6,415 nucleotides of DNA from Allobrachymonas sp. (GCA_018054915.1 JAGPIR010000076.1:1-6415), one strand, 5' to 3'; shown: positions 1 through 6,415, numbered from the stretch's first letter. Numbers and translations: made by a program. The notes: a model not told the origin generated them from the letters alone.

Positions 1-1696
1 TGACGGCGATGCGGCCGGTTTTGAGTGGCGCAGACACATACAGCCGCTGTCCCTCGTTCAGGGCGGGCGCTTTGAGGCGCTGGCGCAGAGCGGTTTCGGC
101 CTCGCCTTCGGTGGGCGCTGCCGCGAACGTGATGCAATCGGTCGGACAGATGTCGGCACACGCATCGCATTCGATGCACAACGCATCAGTGAACACTGTT
201 TGCACGTCGCAATTGAGACAGCGTCGCGCCTCTTTGAGAGCCGTGGCTGCGTCGAATCCCAGTTCCACCTCCATATCGCTGTCGGCCAGGGCGGATTGCG
301 TTTCGGCCGTCGGCACCTCATGGCGCGGTTCGTTGCTGGGGGCGTTGTCATACATCCATTCATGGATGCCCATCTTCTGCGACACCAGGCTGGTATGTGG
401 GGGAGGGCGTTGCCGCACATCCCCGCCATGAATAAACCGGTCGATGGAAACCGCCGCTTCATGCCCGTTAGCCACGGCGGTGATGGTGTTTTTCGGCCCG
501 TAGGCTGCGTCGCCACCAAAGAACACCTGGGGCAGTGTGGACTGGAATGTGCCTTCGGCCAGAACCGGCAGCCCCCGTTGGCCGAAGGCGATGCCCAGGT
601 CGCGCTCGATCCAGGAAAAAGCGTTGGACTGGCCCACCGCCAGCAGCACTTCGTCGCAAGGGAAGAAGGCGTCGGGTTCACCCGTGGGAACCAGGCTGCG
701 CACGCCGTTGGCATCGTATTCGGCGCGCACGATTTCGAAGGTCATGCCGGTGAGCCGGCCGTTTTCGTGCACGAAGGTCTTGGGAACATGCAGGTTGATG
801 ATCGGAATGCCTTCCTGCATGGCGTCTTCCTTTTCCCACTGCGAGGCCTTCATTTCCTCGAATCCGCTGCGCACGACCACCTTGACATCCTCACCGCCCA
901 TGCGGCGCGCCGTGCGGCAGCAGTCCATGGCCGTGTTGCCGCCGCCCAGCACGATGACGCGCTTGCCGATGTGGTCAATGTGGCCAAAGTAGACCGAGGC
1001 CAGCCATTCGATGCCGATGTGGATGTGCGCGCCCGCCTCCTTGCGCCCGGGCAGGTCCAGATCCTGTCCGTGCGGGGCGCCGCTGCCCACGAAGATGGCG
1101 TCGTAGCCGACGGCCAGCAGGGCCCGCATGGAGCCGACGCGCTGCCCGCTCTTGAAGGTGACGCCCTCCAGATTGAGCACATAGCCGGTTTCTTCGTCCA
1201 GCACGTGGTCGGGCAGGCGAAAGCGCGGAATGCGCGAGCGCATGAATCCGCCCGCCTGTGTTTCGGCATCGAACACCGTCACGTCATAGCCCAGCGGTGC
1301 CAGATCGCGAGCCACCGTGAGCGAGGCTGGCCCTGCGCCCACACAGGCGATGCGTTTGCCGTTGACTGGTTGGCGCTTGGGCATTCTGGCCTGGATGTCA
1401 TCCTTGTGGTCGGCCGCCACGCGTTTGAGCCGACAGATGGCGACCGGTTCGGGATGGGGGGCGTTGCCTTCTTCCACGCGCAGCCGGCGGCAGGCCGGTT
1501 CGCAGGGACGGTCGCAGGTGCGGCCCAAAATCCCCGGGAAAACGTTGGAAACCCAGTTGACCATGTAGGCATCGGTGTAGCGGCCCTGGGCAATCAACCG
1601 GATGTATTGCGGCACCGGCGTATGCGATGGACAGGCCCACTGGCAGTCAATCACCTGGTGGTACCAGCCGGGGTCGCGGGTGTCTGATGGCTGCAT
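1..1696 (-). CDS. FAD/NAD(P)-dependent oxidoreductase, GltD-like with C-terminal ferredoxin domain (3' end outside window)
   Basis: 565 codons are open from the ATG at 1696 to the window edge without a stop, so the C-terminus is missing. The start is supported by AAGGAG at 1704-1709, 7 nt upstream. Order of motifs: N-terminal Fe-S cysteines as in GltD/NfnL (C18, C22, then C61, C65, C69); FAD-binding Rossmann motif GAGPAS at 120-125; NAD(P)-binding motif VLGGGNTAMD at 249-258; second FAD contact FFGGDAAYGPKN around 392-403; then C493/C496 and a classical 4Fe-4S motif CIECDACADICP at 507-518 with another Cys at 521. Family role: electron transfer between NAD(P)H and Fe-S partners. GltD itself feeds glutamate synthase, but it is shorter (about 470 residues) and lacks this C-terminal domain, so a literal gltD call would be wrong. 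My expectation is a ferredoxin-type partner such as a 2-oxoacid:acceptor oxidoreductase beyond the left edge. The third Gly of the FAD motif is Ser125, which I recall as common in close relatives. The gene is separated from livF by 239 nt and may have its own promoter. Confidence 0.9.
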   Translation of the reverse strand, partial: MQPSDTRDPGWYHQVIDCQWACPSHTPVPQYIRLIAQGRYTDAYMVNWVSNVFPGILGRTCDRPCEPACRRLRVEEGNAPHPEPVAICRLKRVAADHKDDIQARMPKRQPVNGKRIACVGAGPASLTVARDLAPLGYDVTVFDAETQAGGFMRSRIPRFRLPDHVLDEETGYVLNLEGVTFKSGQRVGSMRALLAVGYDAIFVGSGAPHGQDLDLPGRKEAGAHIHIGIEWLASVYFGHIDHIGKRVIVLGGGNTAMDCCRTARRMGGEDVKVVVRSGFEEMKASQWEKEDAMQEGIPIINLHVPKTFVHENGRLTGMTFEIVRAEYDANGVRSLVPTGEPDAFFPCDEVLLAVGQSNAFSWIERDLGIAFGQRGLPVLAEGTFQSTLPQVFFGGDAAYGPKNTITAVANGHEAAVSIDRFIHGGDVRQRPPPHTSLVSQKMGIHEWMYDNAPSNEPRHEVPTAETQSALADSDMEVELGFDAATALKEARRCLNCDVQTVFTDALCIECDACADICPTDCITFAAAPTEGEAETALRQRLKAPALNEGQRLYVSAPLKTGRIAV

Positions 1697-1703
1697 GGGC
1701 GGT

Positions 1704-1709
1704 CTCCTT
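1704..1709 (-). promoter_or_regulatory. Ribosome binding site of the oxidoreductase gene
   Basis: AAGGAG on the minus strand lies 7 nt before the ATG at 1696. This is near-ideal Shine-Dalgarno spacing and fixes the start. The next in-frame Met (residue 45) would cut off the first pair of cluster cysteines. The site directly follows the 3' arm of the hairpin at 1711-1738. Confidence 0.75.
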
Positions 1710-1710
1710 G

Positions 1711-1738
1711 ATCAGCCGGCTCCGGAGCCGTTGCTGAT
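1711..1738 (-). repeat. Inverted repeat / leader hairpin just upstream of the oxidoreductase ribosome binding site
   Basis: A perfect 14-bp palindrome CGGCTCCGGAGCCG (1717-1730) is flanked by ATCAGC (1711-1716) and GCTGAT (1733-1738), which also pair with each other, leaving only a 2-nt bulge. As RNA this gives about 11 base pairs with a 4-nt loop, ending one base from the Shine-Dalgarno sequence. No T-run follows, so it is not a typical intrinsic terminator. It could be an mRNA leader structure or a protein-binding site. The structure is visible; its function is unknown. Confidence 0.55.
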
Positions 1739-1833
1739 GCGCCATATAGGGAAATCTCGTTTCAGTTTACCCCTTGAGGACCCGCCACGAACGCTTCATT
1801 TGCAGGTGTGTTGCAAAATCGGTGAAAGCGATA

Positions 1834-1845
1834 ACCCGATCGGGT
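1834..1845. repeat. 12-bp perfect palindrome, operator-like
   Basis: ACCCGATCGGGT is a perfect 12-bp palindrome in the 239-nt spacer between livF and the oxidoreductase gene, about 140 nt upstream of the latter's start. Its position and symmetry would suit a dimeric regulator, but no regulator gene is in the window and no second copy was noticed nearby. Short GC-rich palindromes also occur by chance. Confidence 0.3.
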
Positions 1846-1863
1846 GTGGATGACGCAGCCGGG

Positions 1864-1901
1864 AAAACGGTTCCGGACCATCACGGCCGGGACCTGTCCG
1901 G
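1864..1901 (-). terminator. Possible weak intrinsic terminator after livF
   Basis: Downstream of the livF stop on the minus strand, the arms CCGGAC and GTCCGG (1896-1901 and 1873-1878) can pair across a 17-nt GC-rich loop. A four-T run (1864-1867) follows after a 5-nt gap. The stem is short, the loop long and the T-run displaced, so termination here would be weak. If it fails, livF transcripts would read into the oxidoreductase gene. Confidence 0.25.
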
Positions 1902-1935
1902 TCGCGCGGCTGTGGGTCCGGGTCACGGCTGGCGT

Positions 1936-2643
1936 TCAGTGCTCGCCGAGGTAGGCCTTGCGGATGCGGTCGTCGGCCAGGAGGTCCTTTCCGCTGCCTG
2001 AAAAGCAGATTTTCCCGGTTTCCATGACGTAGCCCGTGTGAGCCACTTGCAGGGCCGCCTTGGCATTTTGCTCCACCAGCAGCACGGTCACGCCCTCGGC
2101 ATTGATTTGGCGGATGATGTCAAAAATCATGCCGACGATGATGGGAGCCAGTCCCAGGGACGGCTCGTCCATCATCAGCACCTTGGGCCGGCTCATGAGG
2201 GCACGGCCCACGGCGAGCATTTGCTGCTCGCCGCCCGAAAGCGTTCCGGCCTTTTGCTTGTGACGCTCCTTCAGCCGGGGAAACAGGCCGAAGATGTGTT
2301 CCAGATCGGCTTCGATCTCTGCCTTGTTTTTGCGTGAGTAAGCGCCCAGATACAGGTTTTCGTCGACGTTCAGGTTGGGAAAGACGCGACGTCCCTCTGG
2401 CACCAGCACAACGCCCGATTCGACAATGTCTTTGGTCTTGCCGTTGAGGATTTCGCGGCCATTCCAGTTCACCGAGCCGTCAATGGCCTTAACCAGGCCG
2501 ACGATGGCGTTGAGGGTCGTGCTTTTTCCTGCGCCGTTGGCGCCAATCAAGGTGACGATTTGCCCGGCGGGCACATCAAAGCTGATGTCGCGCAGCGCGT
2601 GGATGCCGCCATAGCGGACGGACAGGTTCTTGATGGACAGCAT
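1936..2643 (-). CDS. livF: Branched-chain amino acid ABC transporter, ATP-binding protein LivF
   Basis: 235 residues, the usual LivF length (about 235). It is one of the two cytoplasmic ATPases driving import through LivH/LivM. Motifs: Walker A GANGAGKST at 34-42; the LivF-typical VPEGRRVFP at 81-89; ABC signature LSGGEQQ at 135-141; Walker B VLMMDE at 155-160; and EQN at 191-193, where most ABC ATPases have the H-loop histidine. From memory, E. coli LivF also reads EQN here, so Gln192 is a family trait rather than damage. The ATG at 2643 starts 2 nt after the livG stop, with GGGAG 10 nt upstream inside the livG end. The frame stays open upstream to 2754, but that would overlap livG by about 100 nt and add residues unlike the family, so I reject the longer start. 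It is the last gene of the transporter cluster. Confidence 0.95.
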   Translation of the reverse strand: MLSIKNLSVRYGGIHALRDISFDVPAGQIVTLIGANGAGKSTTLNAIVGLVKAIDGSVNWNGREILNGKTKDIVESGVVLVPEGRRVFPNLNVDENLYLGAYSRKNKAEIEADLEHIFGLFPRLKERHKQKAGTLSGGEQQMLAVGRALMSRPKVLMMDEPSLGLAPIIVGMIFDIIRQINAEGVTVLLVEQNAKAALQVAHTGYVMETGKICFSGSGKDLLADDRIRKAYLGEH

Positions 2644-2645
2644 GG

Positions 2646-3413
2646 TTATTCCACTCCCAGATAGGCTTCGATCACTTTGGGATCGTTCTGGATCTGTTCC
2701 GGCGTGCCGTGGGCGATGGTGCGCCCGTATTCGAGCACATACATGCGGCTGCACACGCCCATGACCACCTGCATGTGGTGCTCGATCAGCACGATGGTGA
2801 GATTGAACTTGTCGCGGATCGTGCGGATGAATTCCATCAGTTCCACCGATTCCTGGGGGTTCATGCCGGCGGCCGGTTCATCCAGGAACAGCAGCCGGGG
2901 CTCGGTGGCCAGCGCCCGCGCGATTTCAAGGCGTCGCTGTTTGCCGTAGGGCAGGCTGGTGGCGCGGGCGTCGGCGTATTCAAGCAGGCCGACTTCATTG
3001 AGCAGGTCGCGTGCGCGCGCCAGCTGCAGGCGTTCCTTGCGCAGGTACGAGGGCAGGCGCAAGGTGGCCTCCAGCAGATTGGCACCCATGCGCATGTGCT
3101 GGGCCACCAGCACGTTTTCGAGCACGCTCATTTCCCGGAACAGGCGAATGTTCTGGAACGTGCGCGCCACGCCCAGGCGGGCGATCCGGTGCGGCTTCAT
3201 GCCGGTGATGTCCTCGCCAGCGAAGGTGACCGTGCCGCTGGTCGGTACGTACACACCGGTAATCAGGTTGAACGAGGTCGTCTTGCCAGCGCCGTTGGGG
3301 CCGATCAGACCGACAATCTCGCCCGCATCGATGCTGATGTTCAGGTCCGTGACGGCGGATAGCCCCCCGAACTGCTTGTTGACGGCTGTGGTTTGCAACA
3401 GGGCGCCCATCAT
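2646..3413 (-). CDS. livG: Branched-chain amino acid ABC transporter, ATP-binding protein LivG
   Basis: 255 residues from the first of two adjacent ATGs, equal to the usual LivG length. It is the second ATPase of the importer. Motifs: Walker A GPNGAGKTT at 38-46; Q-loop Gln87 in ARTFQNIRLF; a degenerate signature LPYGKQRRLEIARAL at 154-168, normal for LivG; Walker B LLFLDE at 174-179; H-loop His212 in LIEHHMQ. The C-terminus EQIQNDPKVIEAYLG is typical of the family. The start is ATGATG: the ATG at 3413 overlaps the livM stop by 4 nt, the ATG at 3410 by 1 nt. The AAAGGAG motif lies 3 nt from the first and 6 nt from the second, so initiation at 3410 (254 residues) may be the real one. Either way translation is likely coupled to livM. 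Confidence 0.96.
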   Translation of the reverse strand: MMGALLQTTAVNKQFGGLSAVTDLNISIDAGEIVGLIGPNGAGKTTSFNLITGVYVPTSGTVTFAGEDITGMKPHRIARLGVARTFQNIRLFREMSVLENVLVAQHMRMGANLLEATLRLPSYLRKERLQLARARDLLNEVGLLEYADARATSLPYGKQRRLEIARALATEPRLLFLDEPAAGMNPQESVELMEFIRTIRDKFNLTIVLIEHHMQVVMGVCSRMYVLEYGRTIAHGTPEQIQNDPKVIEAYLGVE

Positions 3414-4510
3414 GCGCTCCTTTCACTGTCGTCGGCGCCTGCGTCTGCCTTGCGGCGCGGCAACAGGCCGATTTTTGCCAAGCTGTCCCAGCTGAATTCG
3501 TGAGTGCCCATCAAACCGCGCTGGCGGAAAATGATGACGAGCATGAGCAGCACGGAAAAGAAGACCATGCGCATGCCGGGCGTGCCGGCCGTTTCCCAGA
3601 TGCCCAGGTTCAGGGGGCCATCAAGGAAGCGCAATGCCTCCATCGCCACTGTCACGGCAATAGCCGAGATCACCGAACCCGTGATCGAGCCTACACCGCC
3701 CAACACCACGATCAGCAGGATGTCGAAGGTCTTGAGGAAGATGAACTGTTTGGGATCGATGGTCGTCAGATGATGGGCCAGCAGTCCTCCGGCGATGCCT
3801 GCGATGACGCAGGAAAGGGTGAACGACAGGACTTTCAGGCCAAACACGTTCACACCCATGGCTTCGGCGGCAATTTCATTGTCGCGAATCGCCTTGAAGG
3901 CGCGGCCGTAGGTGGACCGGATCAGCAGCACCATGAAAATGATGCAGCCCGTAGCCATTCCCCAGGCCCACCACATGGTGGTGAAGCGCGGCAGGCCCTT
4001 GAGGCCCAGCGACCCGTTGGTGATCGTCTGCATATTGGTCAGGATCACGCGGATGATTTCGGAAAATCCCAAAGTGGCAATGGCCAGATAGTCGTCGCGC
4101 AGGCGCAGGGCGACGAAGCCCAGAACCCAGCCCACCAGACCCGAGAGAAGGCCTGCCAGCAGCAAGGCCGGCACGAAGGGTATTTGGATCTGCGCCAGCC
4201 ACGGTGCGATGGGCTCCAGCATGTAGTTGACAGATTTCTGCGTCGGCGACATGGTCAGGATGGCGCAGGTGTACGCGCCAATGGCCATGAAGCCGGCGTG
4301 ACCCAGGCTGAACAGGCCCGTGAATCCGTTGATCAGGTTCAGCGACAGGGCCAGAATCACGTTGATGGCGCAGAGCTTGAAGATCTGCATGGTGAAGGCG
4401 TCGAAACTGTTCTCGAACACGAACAGTAGCACCACAAAGCCGATCAGTGCGCCCAGCGTGAGCAGGTTGTTGCGCAAGGCAAAAGGTTGGCGGGATGGCA
4501 ACGGATTCAT
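3410..4510 (-). CDS. livM: Branched-chain amino acid ABC transporter, permease LivM
   Basis: 366 residues from the ATG at 4510. Inner-membrane permease that pairs with LivH to form the translocation path. It is strongly hydrophobic with about eight to ten membrane segments, for example near 16-35, 112-136, 180-198, 226-250, 262-292 and 313-329. Family marks are the LNLINGFTGLFSLGHAGFM stretch near 57-75, the ATLGFSEIIRVI segment near 145-156, the EAA-like cytoplasmic loop GRAFKAIRDNEIAAEAMG at 202-219 that contacts the ATPases, and LGGVGSITGS at 270-279. A polar tail rich in Lys/Arg/Asp/Ser ends the protein. The start region reads GTGATG: GTG at 4513 would overlap livH by 4 nt, while ATG at 4510 overlaps by 1 nt. 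AAGGGGAG lies 5 or 8 nt upstream respectively. I chose ATG; the GTG form would add one residue. E. coli LivM is longer, with an extra N-terminal stretch. Confidence 0.95.
   Translation of the reverse strand: MNPLPSRQPFALRNNLLTLGALIGFVVLLFVFENSFDAFTMQIFKLCAINVILALSLNLINGFTGLFSLGHAGFMAIGAYTCAILTMSPTQKSVNYMLEPIAPWLAQIQIPFVPALLLAGLLSGLVGWVLGFVALRLRDDYLAIATLGFSEIIRVILTNMQTITNGSLGLKGLPRFTTMWWAWGMATGCIIFMVLLIRSTYGRAFKAIRDNEIAAEAMGVNVFGLKVLSFTLSCVIAGIAGGLLAHHLTTIDPKQFIFLKTFDILLIVVLGGVGSITGSVISAIAVTVAMEALRFLDGPLNLGIWETAGTPGMRMVFFSVLLMLVIIFRQRGLMGTHEFSWDSLAKIGLLPRRKADAGADDSERSA
3417..3423 (-). promoter_or_regulatory. Ribosome binding site of livG
   Basis: AAAGGAG on the minus strand lies inside the end of livM. 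Its spacing is 3 nt to the ATG at 3413 and 6 nt to the ATG at 3410, which favours the second of the two adjacent start codons. Confidence 0.6.
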
Positions 4511-5403
4511 CACACTTTCTCCCCTTGCTTGCTACCCAGCAAGCCGGTGGGTTTGACCAGCAGCACCACGATCAGCAGCACAAAGGCAAACGCATCCTTG
4601 TAGCCCGTGAGTTCGGGCAGGAAGGCGATGGTCATCAATTCAATCAGTCCCAGCAACAGGCCGCCGAGCACGGCGCCGGCGATGCTGCCGATGCCGCCAA
4701 TGACGGCTGCGATGAAGCATTTCAGGCCGGGCATGATGCCCATCAGCGGCTCCAACCGCGGGTATTTGAGCGCCCACATGATGCCGCCTACGGCGGCGAG
4801 TGCGCTGCCAATGGCAAACGTGAACGAGATGATGCGGTTGACGTCGATCGCCATCAGGCGGGCGGCGTCGATGTCGGTGGCCACGGCGCGCATGGCCATG
4901 CCGGTTTTGGTGCGGTAGATGACCCACAACAGTGCGGCCAGGATGATCGCTGTCACCACGGGAATGATTATGCTCACCATCGAGATGTGCACGTCGCCCA
5001 GCACGAAGGTGGACGCAAAGAAATCGGGTACGGGAAAGGCCTTGGGACGGGCATCGAACAGCACAATGGCCAGGTTTTCGATCAGGAACGAGGCGCCGAT
5101 AGCGCTGATCATGATGGAAATGCGCGGGGAGTCGCGCAGCGGCCTATACGCCACCCGTTCCAGCCCCATACCGAAAAGGGTGGTCATGCCAATGGCGGCA
5201 ATTACGGCAACCCACCAGGGCATCATGAAAGCGGTGGCGGCGTAGAACGCCAAGTAGCCGCCGATCATGAACACATCGCCATGGGCGAAATTGATCAGCC
5301 GCAAAATGCCATAGACCATGGTGTAGCCAATGGCAATCAACGCGTACAGGCTGCCCAGTGACAGCGCGTTGACAAACTGTTGCATGAAAATCTGAAAATC
5401 CAT
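4510..5403 (-). CDS. livH: Branched-chain amino acid ABC transporter, permease LivH
   Basis: 297 residues, close to the usual LivH length of about 300. Inner-membrane permease partner of LivM. Strongly hydrophobic with about eight membrane segments (roughly 9-35, 44-58, 62-80, 95-115, 140-163, 190-212, 227-259, 268-284). Family marks: the N-terminal block GYTMVYGILRLINFAHGD at 26-43, the EAA-like loop GMAMRAVATDIDAARLMAID at 168-187, the segment AAVIGGIGSIAGAVLGG at 232-248, and the terminal KPTGLLG at 284-290. The ATG at 5403 is preceded by AGAGGG 5 nt upstream, a modest Shine-Dalgarno. Upstream is a 269-nt non-coding gap holding a terminator that separates it from the binding-protein gene. 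livH is therefore transcribed either by read-through or from a promoter between 5404 and 5595, where I could not identify a convincing -35/-10 pair. Confidence 0.96.
   Translation of the reverse strand: MDFQIFMQQFVNALSLGSLYALIAIGYTMVYGILRLINFAHGDVFMIGGYLAFYAATAFMMPWWVAVIAAIGMTTLFGMGLERVAYRPLRDSPRISIMISAIGASFLIENLAIVLFDARPKAFPVPDFFASTFVLGDVHISMVSIIIPVVTAIILAALLWVIYRTKTGMAMRAVATDIDAARLMAIDVNRIISFTFAIGSALAAVGGIMWALKYPRLEPLMGIMPGLKCFIAAVIGGIGSIAGAVLGGLLLGLIELMTIAFLPELTGYKDAFAFVLLIVVLLVKPTGLLGSKQGEKV
4519..4526 (-). promoter_or_regulatory. Ribosome binding site of livM
   Basis: AAGGGGAG on the minus strand within the 3' end of livH, 5 nt before the GTG at 4513 and 8 nt before the ATG at 4510. Both spacings are workable, so it supports this start region without choosing between the two codons. 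Confidence 0.55.
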
Positions 5404-5595
5404 GAGAACCCTCTGGAAATGCTGGCGCTGATTGCAGCTACGGATTGTCCATGCCTGCCAAGGCGGGTCGCTCTCTGAACGTGCCGGGCGGGAATGGCAG
5501 GTGGCGCTGGATGCCCGTTCCCTCCTGTTTGAATGGAGCGGGCAGAGCGGGAAAACCGGACGCTTGCTGGCGTGTTTTCTTCAAAAGCCACGTAC

Positions 5596-5639
5596 AAAAA
5601 CCGGATAGCCGTTGCGGGGCTACCGTAACGGCTATCCGG
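5596..5639 (-). terminator. Strong intrinsic terminator after the substrate-binding protein gene
   Basis: A perfect 13-bp inverted repeat has arms CCGGATAGCCGTT (5601-5613) and AACGGCTATCCGG (5627-5639), with a 13-nt loop. On the minus strand the stem is followed immediately by TTTTT (5600-5596). It lies 33 nt past the stop codon of the binding-protein gene. There is no T-run on the other side, so it acts in the minus direction only. It probably limits transcription into livHMGF, giving more binding protein than transporter. Confidence 0.9.
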
Positions 5640-5672
5640 GTTCTTGCGTCAATCGGCAAGCTATCGCGTCAA

Positions 5673-6415
5673 TCAGGGCTTGACTGTGGACAGGAAGGCG
5701 AACTTGCCACCCTTGACCTGTTTGAACACGGCGGGTTTGTCGGCGTCGCGATCGGCGTTGATGGTGATGTCACCGGCAGCGCCTTCAAAGCCCTTGGTTT
5801 GCGCCAGAGCGTCGCGGATTTTCTGCGGTTCGGCCGAGTTGGCGCGGGTGATGGCGTCCAGCACCACGCGGTAGGCGTCAAAGCCCAGCGCGGCAGTGGC
5901 CGGCGGCTCTTTCTTGTATTCGTCGCGATAGGCTTTCAGGAAAGCTTCGGACGTTTTGTTGATTGGCACGTCATTGGCAAAGAAGGTCGAGAACACGGCG
6001 CCTTCGACCGCTTCACCGCCCACTTTCAGGAAGGCGTCCATGTCCCAGGTATCACCACCGATGAACGGTGTTTTCATGCCCAGCTGACGCGCCTGTTTGA
6101 TGATCAGGGCCGATTCGGTGTAATTGCCGGGGGCAAAAATCACATCCGGGTTGGCCTTTTTGATGTTGGTCAACTGGGCGGTGAAGTCCTGGTCGCCGGT
6201 GTTGTAGTCGGCTGTGGCCACCACAGCTTGGGCATCCCCCGTCAGCTTGGTGAAGTGGTCGACAAAGAATTTGGCCAGACCCACGGAATAGTCATTGGAA
6301 ACCTCGCGGATGATGGCGACTTTCTTGGCCTTGAGCGTATTGAAGGCATAGGTCGCGCCCACCGTACCCTGGAAGGGGTCGAGGAAGCAGACGCGGAAGT
6401 AGTGCTCGTTGCCTT
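5673..6415 (-). CDS. Branched-chain amino acid ABC transporter, periplasmic substrate-binding protein (5' end outside window)
   Basis: The last 246 residues are present, ending at TGA (5673-5675). The N-terminus, including the expected signal peptide, lies beyond the right edge. The usual family length is about 370-390, so roughly one third is missing. It belongs to the type 1 periplasmic binding protein group (Leu/Ile/Val-binding, Peripla_BP_6-like). Typical stretches are YFRVCFLDPFQGTVGATYAF near the window edge, KKVAIIREVSNDYSVGLAKF, YNTGDQDFTAQLTNIKKANP, and TPFIGGDTWD at the hinge, with a Lys/Pro-rich end. In the periplasm it would bind branched-chain or other hydrophobic amino acids and deliver them to LivHM. 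The exact ligand cannot be read from the sequence, and related proteins bind aromatic amino acids, amides or urea, so I give no livJ/livK symbol. It is the upstream gene of the transporter set and is closed by its own terminator. The frame continues to the edge, so the GTG at 6362 is an internal codon, not the start. Confidence 0.93.
   Translation of the reverse strand, partial: GNEHYFRVCFLDPFQGTVGATYAFNTLKAKKVAIIREVSNDYSVGLAKFFVDHFTKLTGDAQAVVATADYNTGDQDFTAQLTNIKKANPDVIFAPGNYTESALIIKQARQLGMKTPFIGGDTWDMDAFLKVGGEAVEGAVFSTFFANDVPINKTSEAFLKAYRDEYKKEPPATAALGFDAYRVVLDAITRANSAEPQKIRDALAQTKGFEGAAGDITINADRDADKPAVFKQVKGGKFAFLSTVKP

Noticed and set aside
58..714. Minus-strand 218-codon frame overlapping the oxidoreductase in another frame
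   Set aside because: It is rich in Pro, Arg, Cys and Ser with no motif, and is entirely inside the true coding frame.
200..1687. Long plus-strand open frame (495 codons) opposite the oxidoreductase gene
   Set aside because: Its translation is low-complexity and rich in His/Ala/Gly/Arg with no recognisable domain. The minus strand encodes a clear multi-domain enzyme. Long antisense frames are expected in GC-rich genes.
1774..2001. Plus-strand 75-codon frame across the livF-oxidoreductase spacer
   Set aside because: It overlaps the end of livF, has no family resemblance, and contains the candidate palindromes and terminator of the minus-strand genes.
2644..2754. N-terminal extension of livF
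   Set aside because: The extra 37 residues overlap livG and do not resemble an ABC ATPase. The ATG at 2643 matches the family start.
2709..3362. Plus-strand frame of 217 codons opposite livG
   Set aside because: The translation is a reverse shadow of the LivG sequence with no family features.
3500..4429. Plus-strand frame of 309 codons opposite livM
   Set aside because: Extremely rich in Gln, His, Asp and Gly, the expected mirror of a hydrophobic membrane protein gene.
4495..5361. Plus-strand frame of 288 codons opposite livH
   Set aside because: Again a His/Gln/Asp-rich mirror of a membrane protein, with no ribosome binding site or domain.
5440..5465. TTGGCA as a possible -35 (or sigma-54 -24) element upstream of livH
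   Set aside because: No -10 match at 16-18 nt, and no GC doublet at sigma-54 spacing.
5521..5526. Perfect AGGAGG (minus strand) in the gap upstream of livH
   Set aside because: No ATG, GTG or TTG lies at a suitable distance opening a credible frame, so it does not indicate a gene.
5337..5659. Two small minus-strand frames (86 and 73 codons) in and around the gap before livH
   Set aside because: One runs into livH in another frame, and the other starts upstream of the terminator hairpin and reads through it. Neither has a convincing ribosome binding site or protein-like composition.

Overview
The window carries six protein genes, all read on the minus strand (right to left). It looks like ordinary chromosomal DNA of a GC-rich bacterium with strong G/C preference at third codon positions. 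Protein content and style suggest a betaproteobacterium, perhaps of the Alcaligenaceae/Burkholderiales. That placement rests on recalled family resemblance, not on a search. No tRNA, rRNA, mobile element or CRISPR array is visible.

Right part (about 6415 down to 1936): a complete set of genes for a high-affinity branched-chain (hydrophobic) amino acid ABC importer. In transcription order these are a periplasmic substrate-binding protein (5' end outside the window), the permeases LivH and LivM, and the ATPases LivG and LivF. The permease and ATPase genes are packed tightly: livH/livM and livM/livG share stop/start bases, and livG/livF are 2 nt apart. The binding-protein gene is set apart by 269 nt containing a strong intrinsic terminator, so the abundant binding protein can be made in excess over the membrane complex. 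The binding protein captures substrate in the periplasm, LivH/LivM form the channel, and LivG/LivF hydrolyse ATP.

Left part (1696 down to 1): after a 239-nt spacer with two marked palindromes and a possible weak terminator, there is a large FAD/NAD(P)-dependent oxidoreductase. It combines a GltD-like (glutamate synthase small subunit-like) core with a C-terminal ferredoxin-type Fe-S domain, and its C-terminus runs off the left edge. By family knowledge such proteins pass electrons between NAD(P)H and ferredoxin or a 2-oxoacid:acceptor oxidoreductase. Placement next to an amino acid importer would fit use of the 2-oxoacids made by transamination, but that link is inference.

I see no clearly undescribed system. 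The points most worth checking are the uncaptured end and partner of the oxidoreductase, the palindromes in its leader, and the terminator between the binding protein and livH.
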